From NCBI RefSeq assembly GCF_022402485.1, contig NZ_JAKRSA010000020.1, forward strand, positions 124,001 through 188,000: DNA of 64,000 bases. The letters are read 5' to 3'. This document shows, piece by piece, positions 51,541 through 59,684 of the stretch. The notes beneath the pieces were generated by a model. The model saw only the letters and a program-made list of their open reading frames with translations. It was not told the DNA's origin and made no database searches. Each line of letters begins with the position of its first letter. Positions within the stretch are counted from its first letter, which is position 1. The translations under genes were made by a program, and so were the position numbers. The stretch is from Phenylobacterium sp. Lineage in GTDB: Bacteria > Pseudomonadota > Alphaproteobacteria > Caulobacterales > Caulobacteraceae.

Positions 51541-51576
51541 CCCGACCGTCCAGACCACGAGGTCCAGACGGCCGGG
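51541..51576. terminator. Stem-loop between convergent acr3 and pcuC ends
   Basis: CCG-CCGTC pairs with GACGG-CGG, with inner ACC/GGT pairs around ACGA and small internal loops. It lies between the two convergent stops (51523 and 51592). There is no T-run, so a terminator is inferred from position. Confidence 0.4.
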
Positions 51577-51591
51577 TCTGGGACCTTTGCC

Positions 51592-52038
51592 TCAGTGGCC
51601 CATGCCGTGGGGGGCAGAGCGGATCTGGGCCATCACCGTCTGGGCGGGCGCGGCCTCGAAGGTCAGGGTCAGACTGACCTCGGTGCCCTCGTCCAGAGGA
51701 CCCGTGGGGCCGATCAGCATGATGTGCTCGGCACCGGGCTTCAGGGCGACGCTTTCGCCAGCCGGCAAGGGCAGGCCGTCGGGCAGTTCGCGCATCCGCA
51801 TGACCCCGTCATCCATGGTCATGGTGTGGATCTCGCCCCGGGCCGCAGCCGGGCTTGCCACAGCGGTCAGCCGGTCGTCGGTGGCGGCCTGCAAAGTCAC
51901 ATAGCAGCCCACGGAGCCGGCACCGGCGGCGGCGGGACGACACCAGGGGTCGGTGATGGTGACATTGGCCTCAGCGGCGGGCTCCGGGCTGCAGGCCGCC
52001 AGCAAGGCCAGGGGGGCGAGGATCAGAAAATGTCTCAT
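51592..52038 (-). CDS. Periplasmic copper chaperone (PCuAC family)
   Basis: A 148-residue protein with a lipoprotein signal (MRHFLILAPLALLAAC, Cys16) and the PCuAC copper motif H-x10-M-x22-H-x-M: His71 (EIHTM), Met82, His105 and Met107 (AEHIMLIGP). It binds Cu(I) and delivers it, typically to cytochrome oxidase assembly. It is the last gene of a four-gene operon; its start overlaps the PepSY gene stop by 4 nt (ATGA). It may also act in copper uptake with that operon. Confidence 0.92.
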   Translation of the reverse strand: MRHFLILAPLALLAACSPEPAAEANVTITDPWCRPAAAGAGSVGCYVTLQAATDDRLTAVASPAAARGEIHTMTMDDGVMRMRELPDGLPLPAGESVALKPGAEHIMLIGPTGPLDEGTEVSLTLTFEAAPAQTVMAQIRSAPHGMGH

Positions 52039-53369
52039 GGTTGAGCTCCGGTTTGAACGGCCAGGCGGGGGGCCAGGCGCTGGAAGGCGAAATCAACGGC
52101 GACGGCGAACATGAGCGAACCGCCGACCAGGGGGAAGATGAGAGCGAAGGGTGTGACCACCAAGACCAGGACCAGATGCCTTCGGGGTGAGGTGGTCCGA
52201 GGCGGTATCCCCAGGCGGCCCCGGGGGCGACGGAGCCACCACATGGCCAGACCGCTGAGGGCCAGGACCCAGATGGCGACGCAGCCAGCCAGCATCAGCC
52301 AGCGGTTAAACTCGCCATACTGACGGCCCTGATGGGTGGCGACGCCCCACTCAATGACCTGAGCGGCGGGACCAAAGTCGCCATAGGCGATATCGGCAGA
52401 CACCTGGCCATCAGGGGCAATGTAAAGGGTCCGCATGTCCTCGGCCTGGCGCCCCATATGGGAGGCGCTCCAGGCCAGGTCAGGGTCCTTTGACAGGGCG
52501 ATGCTGAAGGGTTTGGGGAGCCCCGCCTCGGACGCCGTGGCGGCGACCCTGTCCAGGACCTGGGCGCGGTCCAGGATGTGAGCCTGGCCCCCGTGGTCGA
52601 GGGTCGTGGTCTGCAGCGTCCAGGGCAAGGCCGGGCCGCCATGATCGCCGTGCCCGGCGGCCTTTGGCCCCCCGCCCCAGGCGCCCGCTGCGGCGGGGGC
52701 TGCGGGGCGTCCCCAGCCTGCCGCATTGGTCCATTCCCGCACGGTCTTGCCCCACAGGGCTGACCAGGGCATGCCGGTAAGGGCCAGGAACAGGATCACC
52801 AGGCCGGCGAAACTGCCGGTCCAGCCGTGCAGACGGCGCAGCAGGCCCCGCTGACCGGCGGGTGACTGTCGGGAGCGGCTTGGCCACCAGAGAACCGCAC
52901 CAGTGACCACCAGGACGATGGCCCAGCCGGCTGCGAGCTCGGCCAGCAGATTGGCCTGGGGCCCAAGGAGGGTCAGGCTGTGCAGGTCCTTGACCCAGTC
53001 CATACTGCCATCGGGCGGGGTTTGCCCAAGAACCGTTCCAGAGCCTGGATCCAGGTGCAGACGGGTCTGATCGCCGGACGGCAGGCGAAGGATGACTTCG
53101 GCGGAGCGCCCGGCCTGGGGAACGGTGACTCGCGTCGCCTCGCCGCCGGTGGCGGTTTCGGCGGCGCTCAGCCAGGCAGACGGGGTGATGGTCTCGGATG
53201 GCGGCGCCTTGAGAACATCGCCGTAGACGGCGGCGTCGATTTCCTCGCGGAACAGATAGGCGCCCCCCGTGGCGGCCATCAGCATCAGGAATGGCAGGAC
53301 CAGCAGGCCTGCGATGAAGTGCAGGCGCCAGACAGCGCCATAGCCTCGTATGTCATGGGATCGGGTCAT
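52035..53369 (-). CDS. PepSY-domain transmembrane protein
   Basis: A 444-residue inner-membrane protein with the PepSY-associated TM layout: helices near residues 15-40 (LHFIAGLLVLPFLMLMAATG), 140-165, 185-210 and 335-365 and near the C-terminus, and PepSY-like domains between them (TLHLDPGSG-type strands). The first helix pair carries the WRLHFIAG motif, and a His-rich segment (AAGHGDHGGP) could bind metal. Family members act with TonB receptors in iron or copper acquisition, some as reductases. Start 53369 has GAGGAAA upstream. It lies 52 nt downstream of the TonB receptor gene. Confidence 0.87.
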   Translation of the reverse strand: MTRSHDIRGYGAVWRLHFIAGLLVLPFLMLMAATGGAYLFREEIDAAVYGDVLKAPPSETITPSAWLSAAETATGGEATRVTVPQAGRSAEVILRLPSGDQTRLHLDPGSGTVLGQTPPDGSMDWVKDLHSLTLLGPQANLLAELAAGWAIVLVVTGAVLWWPSRSRQSPAGQRGLLRRLHGWTGSFAGLVILFLALTGMPWSALWGKTVREWTNAAGWGRPAAPAAAGAWGGGPKAAGHGDHGGPALPWTLQTTTLDHGGQAHILDRAQVLDRVAATASEAGLPKPFSIALSKDPDLAWSASHMGRQAEDMRTLYIAPDGQVSADIAYGDFGPAAQVIEWGVATHQGRQYGEFNRWLMLAGCVAIWVLALSGLAMWWLRRPRGRLGIPPRTTSPRRHLVLVLVVTPFALIFPLVGGSLMFAVAVDFAFQRLAPRLAVQTGAQP

Positions 53370-53421
53370 GTGACCGGCTTTCCTCTGAGGCGGACAGGAG
53401 GTCCTGGCCGCCAGTTCCGGT

Positions 53422-55455
53422 TCAGAAGTCGAGGACAAGTCCGGCAAAGACCGAGCGCCGGTCCCCAGGCCAGTAGGCGGCCGTGGCGGGAGTGGCGGCG
53501 ATCACCGGCTGGACGTTGGAGACATAGGCCTCGTCCGTCAGATTGCGCAGGTCGACGAAGACGCTGAGGCCTGGCCGGAAGGTCCAGCCGGCATTGATGT
53601 GGGCCACCGCATAGGATGGCGCCCGGGTGGTGTTGGCGAAGTCCACATAGGCTCCCCGCGGGCTCCACTCGACCGATGGCGCCACGAACCACCCCGTAGG
53701 GGCGTCAAAGCGCAGCTCAGCCCGGTAGAGGTGTTCCGGTGCCACCGGCAGGCGGTTGTTGCGATACTGTGGGTCATCCCGGAAGGCGAAGTCCGACCAG
53801 GTGTAGGTCTGGCGCAGCCGCCAGGCTGGGGAGAAGCGCCAGTCCACCGCCGCCTCGATCCCCCGGTGATAGGTCTCATCGGCGTTGAAGGTGGTCGCCG
53901 GCCGGTCCTGGCTGACGGTGAACTGCAGGAGTTCGTGTTCCAGTTCGGCATGATAGAGGGTCACGTCCCAGATAAACGGACCCCGGCGGCCCCGGGTGCC
54001 GATCTCGTAGGTCAGGGCTTCCTGCGCCTGGACCGGCGCAAAGCCGATTCCGGTGGGGGATAGGGCCCCGAAGTTAGGGGGCTCCACCGAGCGGGTCACG
54101 TTGGCGAACACCTGGGCGCCGTCGGGGGCTTCCCACAGGAGGCCTAGGCGCGGGGCGATCCAGTCGAAGGTCTTGTCGGCCTTCAGGTTGAAGGTGGCGG
54201 CGACCCCTGGGATCGCGCGGCTGTCAAAGTCCCGCTCAGCCAGGCCATAGGTCGCCCCGCCGATCACCGCCAGTTGGTCGGTCAGGAACAGGCGGCCTTC
54301 ACCGAACAGGTCCAGGGCGCGGGCGTTCTGGTATGAGATTGAGCGCAACGCCCCCCGGGACCCGACCACATTGACGTAGAAGCGGGAATCCAGGTCGCCC
54401 TGGCGGCCCCAGACTCCGGCATAGGCGTCAGCCCGAAGGCCGGCGACCTCGCCCTCCCAGTCCAGCTTGGCGAAGAGGCCATAGTTGCGGCTCTCCTGGG
54501 CGATGACCTGGAAAATGGGATGCTCCAGCTCCTTCCAGATGCCATAGGCCCCGCCGGAAAAGGCCAGATTGTCGGCGACATCCCAATTGAAGGTCAGGGC
54601 GCTGCGCACGGCCGTGACATCCCGGGCATAGTCGTTGGCCAGGTTGACGGCGGAGGCCTGCCGGGGATTGGCGTTAGACTGGGCACGGGTCAGGGCACCG
54701 GGGATTTCCTGCTTGATGTGGGCACCGTTCACGATCAGCCGGACGTCTGCGGTCTCTCCGATCTGTCGACCGACATTGAGGCTGGCGAACTGGATGTTCT
54801 GCTGGCTTTGGGGGCGGGGACCCTGGCCGGTCTGGTTGGTGATGGCGGCAAAGCCATCCCACTTGCCCTGTTGGCCGGCGGCGGCCAGATGCTGCCGGGC
54901 CATGCCGAAGTCGCCGCCATCCACGCGCAGGCGCAGGCCGTAGGGCGCGGTCTGGCCGGTGGGGGTGACCATGTTCACCGCACCGCCGAGGGTGGCACCG
55001 CCGAACCGCAGGGCATTGCCCCCCCGATAGACCTCCACAAACCGGGTGATCAGGGGATCGGCCACCTGGCTGTCGCCAAAGCCGTCGGCCTCATTGAGGG
55101 GCAGGCCGTCCTGGGCCAGCAACAGGCCGCGATTGTGGTTGGCGTTGCCCAGGCCTGAGCCACGGATCGAAATCCGAGTGTCACCGCCCCACTTCTTTTG
55201 AGCAAAGACCCCGGGTGCGTCACGGAGCATGTCATCAAGGGCCAAGGCAAAGCGGCCTTCATAGGACTCTGCAGCGATGACGGAGACCCCACCGGGGGTT
55301 TCGGATAGTCGCTCCCTGGCGTCAGCGACAACGGCAGGGTCCTCCGGATCGGGACGGCCAGTGACGATGACGGAGTCAACGGTGGTCTGGGCGCCGGCGG
55401 CGGCGGGCAAGGCGAGGAAGATCAGGGCGCCATAGGCGCTGAGGGCGGATTTCAT
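53422..55455 (-). CDS. TonB-dependent outer-membrane receptor, probably metal uptake
   Basis: A 677-residue protein with a signal peptide (MKSALSAYGALIFLALPAAAG), a TonB-box-like start (DSVIVTGRP), a plug domain (TPGGVSVIAAESYEGRFALA, ISIRGSGLGNANHNRGLLLAQDGLPLNEADG) and a C-terminal beta-barrel ending VFAGLVLDF. It imports a substrate across the outer membrane with energy from TonB-ExbB-ExbD. The operon context (DUF2946, PepSY, PCuAC) suggests copper, though a siderophore or other metal complex cannot be excluded. It lies 111 nt downstream of the DUF2946 gene. Confidence 0.93.
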   Translation of the reverse strand: MKSALSAYGALIFLALPAAAGAQTTVDSVIVTGRPDPEDPAVVADARERLSETPGGVSVIAAESYEGRFALALDDMLRDAPGVFAQKKWGGDTRISIRGSGLGNANHNRGLLLAQDGLPLNEADGFGDSQVADPLITRFVEVYRGGNALRFGGATLGGAVNMVTPTGQTAPYGLRLRVDGGDFGMARQHLAAAGQQGKWDGFAAITNQTGQGPRPQSQQNIQFASLNVGRQIGETADVRLIVNGAHIKQEIPGALTRAQSNANPRQASAVNLANDYARDVTAVRSALTFNWDVADNLAFSGGAYGIWKELEHPIFQVIAQESRNYGLFAKLDWEGEVAGLRADAYAGVWGRQGDLDSRFYVNVVGSRGALRSISYQNARALDLFGEGRLFLTDQLAVIGGATYGLAERDFDSRAIPGVAATFNLKADKTFDWIAPRLGLLWEAPDGAQVFANVTRSVEPPNFGALSPTGIGFAPVQAQEALTYEIGTRGRRGPFIWDVTLYHAELEHELLQFTVSQDRPATTFNADETYHRGIEAAVDWRFSPAWRLRQTYTWSDFAFRDDPQYRNNRLPVAPEHLYRAELRFDAPTGWFVAPSVEWSPRGAYVDFANTTRAPSYAVAHINAGWTFRPGLSVFVDLRNLTDEAYVSNVQPVIAATPATAAYWPGDRRSVFAGLVLDF

Positions 55456-55566
55456 CTGTGGATGTCCCCGGGCCGCGCAGAGGCGGCCGCGTATGCAGGT
55501 GCAGGAAGGCCGGGCGCGCGATGGCGCCCAGGGCCTGGGTGCGCAACAGGACCGGGCTGACCGGTC

Positions 55567-55989
55567 TTAGGCCTGCTGGGACGGGGGCCCCCGGGCGGGG
55601 GGCGGGGGGGCGGCGAGGCCGCGGCCGGGAACAACCTCAGCCGGGGCGGCGAGGCCGTGGCTGGTGGGCGGGGTGAACAACACCACTTCGCCGAGTATCA
55701 GGCTGGTGGCCGGGGCGTTCAGCCCATGGCCGGCAAAAACGCAGGGACTGTGGCGGGCCCCGTCATCCTCGGCGGGGAGGGGTCCGCCCTCGGCGTCGAG
55801 GTCTGAGGGATCGACCATGACCATGCCCTGGGCGGTACAGAGCATCAGGGCAAAGGCCGGGCCGTCGACCTTTGGCGGCGCGGCCATGTAGCCGGGGGGA
55901 ATCAGGATCTTCAGGAACAGGGCCAGGCCCGCCAGCGCCATGAACAGGCTGCGGCGCGGTCGAGACAGGGATGAGGCCCGGCGGTTCAC
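55567..55989 (-). CDS. DUF2946-family small membrane protein
   Basis: A 140-residue protein with one N-terminal transmembrane helix (about 14-36, LFMALAGLALFLKILIPPGYM) and the DUF2946 pattern LCTAQG...CVFAGHG, in which two cysteines and a His lie in the periplasmic part. The C-terminus is Pro/Ala-rich. DUF2946 genes are commonly found beside copper-related TonB receptors and are thought to be part of metal handling, but the activity is unknown. It is the first gene of the four-gene operon (55989 down to 51592), whose promoter should lie in 55990-56063. Confidence 0.85.
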   Translation of the reverse strand: MNRRASSLSRPRRSLFMALAGLALFLKILIPPGYMAAPPKVDGPAFALMLCTAQGMVMVDPSDLDAEGGPLPAEDDGARHSPCVFAGHGLNAPATSLILGEVVLFTPPTSHGLAAPAEVVPGRGLAAPPPPARGPPSQQA

Positions 55990-56063
55990 ATGCCCGCCTT
56001 AATTCAGCTTGATCGGCTTTGAAAGGCTGGAATTACGCCGATCCTGGTCATTGCGCCCGGAGA

Positions 56064-57041
56064 CTACTGCTGCTGCTGTTGTTGCTGGTCGTGCATCACA
56101 GCATTGGGGGCCGGCCGGCGCCGGGCGTTGCGGCTGAAGGTTGGCGGCGAAATTCGCAGGAACTCCGGCTCGGTTATGGCGGCACGGGCGCGGCGAACTG
56201 AAACGCCGACGGCCAGTTGGCTTTCGGCGTCACCCTTGTAGAGCCCCCGGGAGGGGGGCACATCGCTATAGTCGCGGCCAATGGCGGCGGCCACATGCCG
56301 CTCCCCGGCCATGACATTGTTGGTCGGATCCAGGCCGATCCATCTCAGGCTGGGCAGGAAGACCTCAACCCAGGCATGGGTCGCGTCCGGGTCGGAGCGG
56401 TCGCCGCCCTCACGGTCGGTGAACAGGTAGCCCGAGACATAGCGCGCAGGAATACCCCAGGCCCGACACTGGGCGATCATGATGTGGCTGAAGTCCTGAC
56501 AGACGCCGCGCCGCTCCCGCAGGGCCTCATCGATGGGGCTGTCGGCCTCGGTGACGCCGGTCTCATAGGCGAAGGACTCGTAGATGATCTTGGAGAGGGC
56601 GGTGACGGCGCTCAAGGGATCGCGCTGTCGCAGGCGCTCGATCTCGTGCTCGGCGGCGAAGGCGCGCAGCAGGTCGGTTTGTACCGCAAAGCCATGCTCC
56701 CGCAGGAAGTCAAACTGGTCGCCCAGGACGAAGTCACTGCGCAGGCGGTCCCATTCCCCCATGTCGAGGGCCTCGGGGAGGGGGACCTCGGCCTGTGTCT
56801 CCACCGCCGAGCGGGCGACGATGGTCAGCTGCTCATGGGGATGAGGCACATCGAAGTGATAAACGGCGTTGCCAAAGGTGTCGGCGTAGGAAAACAGCTG
56901 CGCCCCTGGATCGATTTCCAGGTCAAAGCTCACCAGCCGTTGGCGGGCACCCTTCTGCGGCTGCATCCAGACCTCCATGAGGCTTTCGCGCACGGGAGCG
57001 GCGTAGTGGTACTGGGTGACGTGGCGGATTTCGAGCAGCAC
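56064..57041 (-). CDS. Transglutaminase-like cysteine peptidase, polyglutamine tail
   Basis: A 325-residue protein begins (V)LLEIRHVTQYHYAAPVRESL, the N-terminal domain typical of bacterial transglutaminase-like proteins. The catalytic triad is Cys181 (RRGVCQDFSH), His222 (ATHAWVEVFLP) and Asp238 (WIGLDPTNN). Such proteins are likely peptidases or amidases. The C-terminus ends in MHDQQQQQQQ, a (CAG/CAA)7 run. The start is GTG at 57041, supported by AGGA 7 nt upstream within the end of the alpha-E gene and by the family N-terminus. It is the last gene of a three-gene operon. Confidence 0.9.
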   Translation of the reverse strand: MLLEIRHVTQYHYAAPVRESLMEVWMQPQKGARQRLVSFDLEIDPGAQLFSYADTFGNAVYHFDVPHPHEQLTIVARSAVETQAEVPLPEALDMGEWDRLRSDFVLGDQFDFLREHGFAVQTDLLRAFAAEHEIERLRQRDPLSAVTALSKIIYESFAYETGVTEADSPIDEALRERRGVCQDFSHIMIAQCRAWGIPARYVSGYLFTDREGGDRSDPDATHAWVEVFLPSLRWIGLDPTNNVMAGERHVAAAIGRDYSDVPPSRGLYKGDAESQLAVGVSVRRARAAITEPEFLRISPPTFSRNARRRPAPNAVMHDQQQQQQQ

Positions 57042-57051
57042 TAGGACATCC

Positions 57052-57987
57052 TCACGCCGGCAGGCGCATCTCAAGGGGATAGGCCACGAAGGCGTCGTAG
57101 ACGCCGCTGTGGATGGAGCCACATTCGGTCAAAACGCCCGCGAGGAAGACGTGCGAGCCGTCGCGCTCGATCTCGGCCATGTCGGCATATTGCAGCCTGG
57201 CCTTCAGTCGCCCGGCCAGTCGACCAGGCCCCACATGAACCGCCTCGGTATGGCGGCTAAGGACCGAAAGGTGGGCCTCGATCTCGTCGGTGCTGAACCG
57301 CACCGAACGGGGAAACTCCGGATTCAGGAGCAGAAACTCCAGGATCGGCCGTGCCCGCACATCGGCGGTATAGACCCGCAGATAGGGCTCCAGAGCGCAG
57401 CTCATCCGCAGAACCGCCGTGAGGGTGGAGTGGTCCAGACGCTCGCCGCCCCGGCCGAAACAGACCTCCAGCAAGCGCCCAATCAGCTGGGCGCGTTCCA
57501 GGTGCGCGCCCAGCAGCAGGAAGCGCCAGCCCTCCCCATGGCTCATGGTGGCGTCGGCGGCCCCCTTGAACAGGTGCAGGTCAGCGATGATGTCGTGCAG
57601 GAAGGCCGACGAGCCATCGTTGAAAGACTTGTTCGCCCCTGATCCCGACAGTCGCAGGTGAACGAGGTTCAGCCGTTCCCAGGTCTCGCTGGTGATCTGG
57701 TCACGGACCTGACGGGCGTTTTCCCGGGCCAGGGCCAGGGAGGAGACCACAGAGCTGCCGTCCATACGGTCCAGCGCCAGGGCTCGGGCGGACTCAAAAG
57801 GTGTGGCGATCTTTTCCGGAGTGGCTTCGCCCACGGCGGACAGAGCGATCCTCGCCACCTGGGCTGCGGTCTCGGCCCGGTCGAGGGTTGCGGTCAGCAT
57901 GACATCGGCCAGGCGGGCCACATGCTCGGCCCGCTCCACATAGCGGCCGATCCAGTAGAGGCTGTCGGCGACGCGGGCGAGCATCAT
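57052..57987 (-). CDS. Alpha-E domain protein (DUF403)
   Basis: The 311-residue protein is almost entirely alpha-helical and matches the alpha-E (DUF403) family: it begins MMLARVADSLYWIGRYVERAEHVARLADV and contains FLLLGAHLERAQLIGRLLEV. The conserved Glu/Arg residues in YxERAE and HLERA define the family. The function is unknown, though it always accompanies a circularly permuted ATP-grasp protein and a transglutaminase-like protein. The start at 57987 overlaps the ATP-grasp stop by 4 nt (ATGA), with AGGAGA about 9 nt upstream. The stop is 10 nt from the next gene. Confidence 0.9.
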   Translation of the reverse strand: MMLARVADSLYWIGRYVERAEHVARLADVMLTATLDRAETAAQVARIALSAVGEATPEKIATPFESARALALDRMDGSSVVSSLALARENARQVRDQITSETWERLNLVHLRLSGSGANKSFNDGSSAFLHDIIADLHLFKGAADATMSHGEGWRFLLLGAHLERAQLIGRLLEVCFGRGGERLDHSTLTAVLRMSCALEPYLRVYTADVRARPILEFLLLNPEFPRSVRFSTDEIEAHLSVLSRHTEAVHVGPGRLAGRLKARLQYADMAEIERDGSHVFLAGVLTECGSIHSGVYDAFVAYPLEMRLPA

Positions 57988-59489
57988 GAGAGGTCGTCTC
58001 CTGGTCCAGCCAGCACCCACGTGTCCTTCGAGCCGCCGCCCTGACTGGAATTGACCACCAGTGAGCCCTTGCGCAGGGCCACCCGGGTCAAGGCCCCTGG
58101 GGTCACGGTGATCTTGTCGCCAGACAGGATGAAGGGGCGAAGGTCCACATGGCGGCTGTCGACTTCACCGTCGATCAGACAGGGTGCCGTCGACAGTTGG
58201 ATGGTCGGCTGGGCGATGTAGTTGGCGGGATCGGCCTTCAGGGCCTGGGCGAATTCCTCGCGCTGGGCGGCGCTGGCATGGGGGCCGATCAGCATGCCAT
58301 AGCCCCCGGACGCGCCCACCGCCTTGACCACCAGCTTGTCCAGATTGGCCAGGACATGGCTCAACTGCGCCGGTTCCCGGCAGAGGAAGGTTTCGATATT
58401 GGGCAGGATCGGCTCCTCCCCCAGATAATAGCGAATGATTGCAGGCACATAGGCATAGACGGCCTTGTCGTCGGCGACACCAGTGCCTGGGGCGTTGCAC
58501 ATGACCACCGTGCCGGCACGATAGGCGTTGAACAGGCCTGGCACGCCGAGGGAGGAGTCCCGGCGGAAGGTGAGGGGGTCGATGAAGTCGTCGTCCACCC
58601 GGCGGTAGATCACATCGATACGCCGCAGACCGGTGGTGGTCCGCATGTAGACCATGTTGTCGTGGACCACGAGGTCGCGGCCCTCAACCAGGGGCGCGCC
58701 CATCAGCCGGGCCAGATAGGCGTGCTCATAATAGGCCGAGTTGTAGACCCCCGGCGTCAGCACCACGACCTGGGGATTGGGGCGCCATTCGGCCATGCTG
58801 CGCAGGGTCGAAAGCAGCAGGTCGGGATAGCGGTCGATCTGCCGCACGCCGGCCAGGCGGAAGGTTCCAGGGAAGGTGCGTTTAGAGGCCTCCCGGTTGG
58901 CCAGCATGTAGGACACCCCCGAAGGGACCCGCAGATTGTCCTCCAGGACAGCGTACTCACCATCTTCTTGTCTGATCAGGTCGCTGCCACAGACATTGGC
59001 GTAGGCTTGGTGGGGGACATACAGCCCCTGCATTTCCCGGCGGTAGGACGGGGCCCCCAGCACCAACTCGCGGGGGACAACCCCGTCCTTCAGAATCATC
59101 CTTTCGCCATAGATGTCGGCGAGGAAAAGGTTCAGAGCCTGCAGGCGCTGAACCAAGCCCGCCTCTATCCGCGACCATTCGTCGGCCGGAATAATCCGCG
59201 GCAGCAGGTCCGTCGGGATGATCCGTTCGGTGGAGCTCTCGGCACCATAGACGGTGAAGGTGATCCCCTGGAGCAGGAAGAACCGCTCCAGTGTCCTCTG
59301 GCGCTCATCCAGCTCGCCAGGGCCCAAGGCCGCCAGCCTGCGCGCCATGATGGCGAAGTGCGGCCGGACCGAGCCGTCTGGCGCATGCATCTCGTCATAG
59401 GGGGCCCTGGCTTCGGTCTCGCCTGCCATTGCGGCCGTTTCCAGGGCCGCGGCCCGGTCGATCTCTTCGGCTATATGCGCTGTCGCCAC
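57984..59489 (-). CDS. Circularly permuted ATP-grasp protein (DUF404/407 family)
   Basis: A 501-residue protein of the circularly permuted ATP-grasp type 2 family: YDEMHAPDGSVRPHF, YLLQGITFTVYG-like segment, DNLRVPSGVSYMLANRE, YNSAYYEHAYLARLMG, VVKAVGASGGYGMLIGP and the C-terminal LRPFILSGDKITVTPGALTRVAL. The glycine-rich loop ASGGYGMLIGP and the Glu/Asp-rich pairs bind ATP. It should form an amide or peptide bond from a carboxylate and an amine. The start is GTG 59489, with GGAG 6 nt upstream. It is the first gene of the operon and is divergent from tamA. Confidence 0.9.
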   Translation of the reverse strand: MATAHIAEEIDRAAALETAAMAGETEARAPYDEMHAPDGSVRPHFAIMARRLAALGPGELDERQRTLERFFLLQGITFTVYGAESSTERIIPTDLLPRIIPADEWSRIEAGLVQRLQALNLFLADIYGERMILKDGVVPRELVLGAPSYRREMQGLYVPHQAYANVCGSDLIRQEDGEYAVLEDNLRVPSGVSYMLANREASKRTFPGTFRLAGVRQIDRYPDLLLSTLRSMAEWRPNPQVVVLTPGVYNSAYYEHAYLARLMGAPLVEGRDLVVHDNMVYMRTTTGLRRIDVIYRRVDDDFIDPLTFRRDSSLGVPGLFNAYRAGTVVMCNAPGTGVADDKAVYAYVPAIIRYYLGEEPILPNIETFLCREPAQLSHVLANLDKLVVKAVGASGGYGMLIGPHASAAQREEFAQALKADPANYIAQPTIQLSTAPCLIDGEVDSRHVDLRPFILSGDKITVTPGALTRVALRKGSLVVNSSQGGGSKDTWVLAGPGDDLS

Positions 59490-59684
59490 GCCCTACTCCA
59501 CCCGCTCACGTCCTCGAAACCGCAAGCCGCCGGTAGAGCCTAGAGACTGCGGGCGCGATCGTCTCCCCGTAACGATAGCGATCAGAAACTCAGCGTCTGG
59601 CGCCGAAAAATTGGGCAGTGACGGCGGGGTGACATGGGGCCATCCCGTCGCTACAGGGTGAGTTCGGGGCATAAGGGTGATTGC

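Noticed and set aside
58149-59543. A 464-codon open frame opposite the ATP-grasp gene
   Set aside because: It is antisense to a well-supported family gene and has a compositional bias typical of high-GC shadows.
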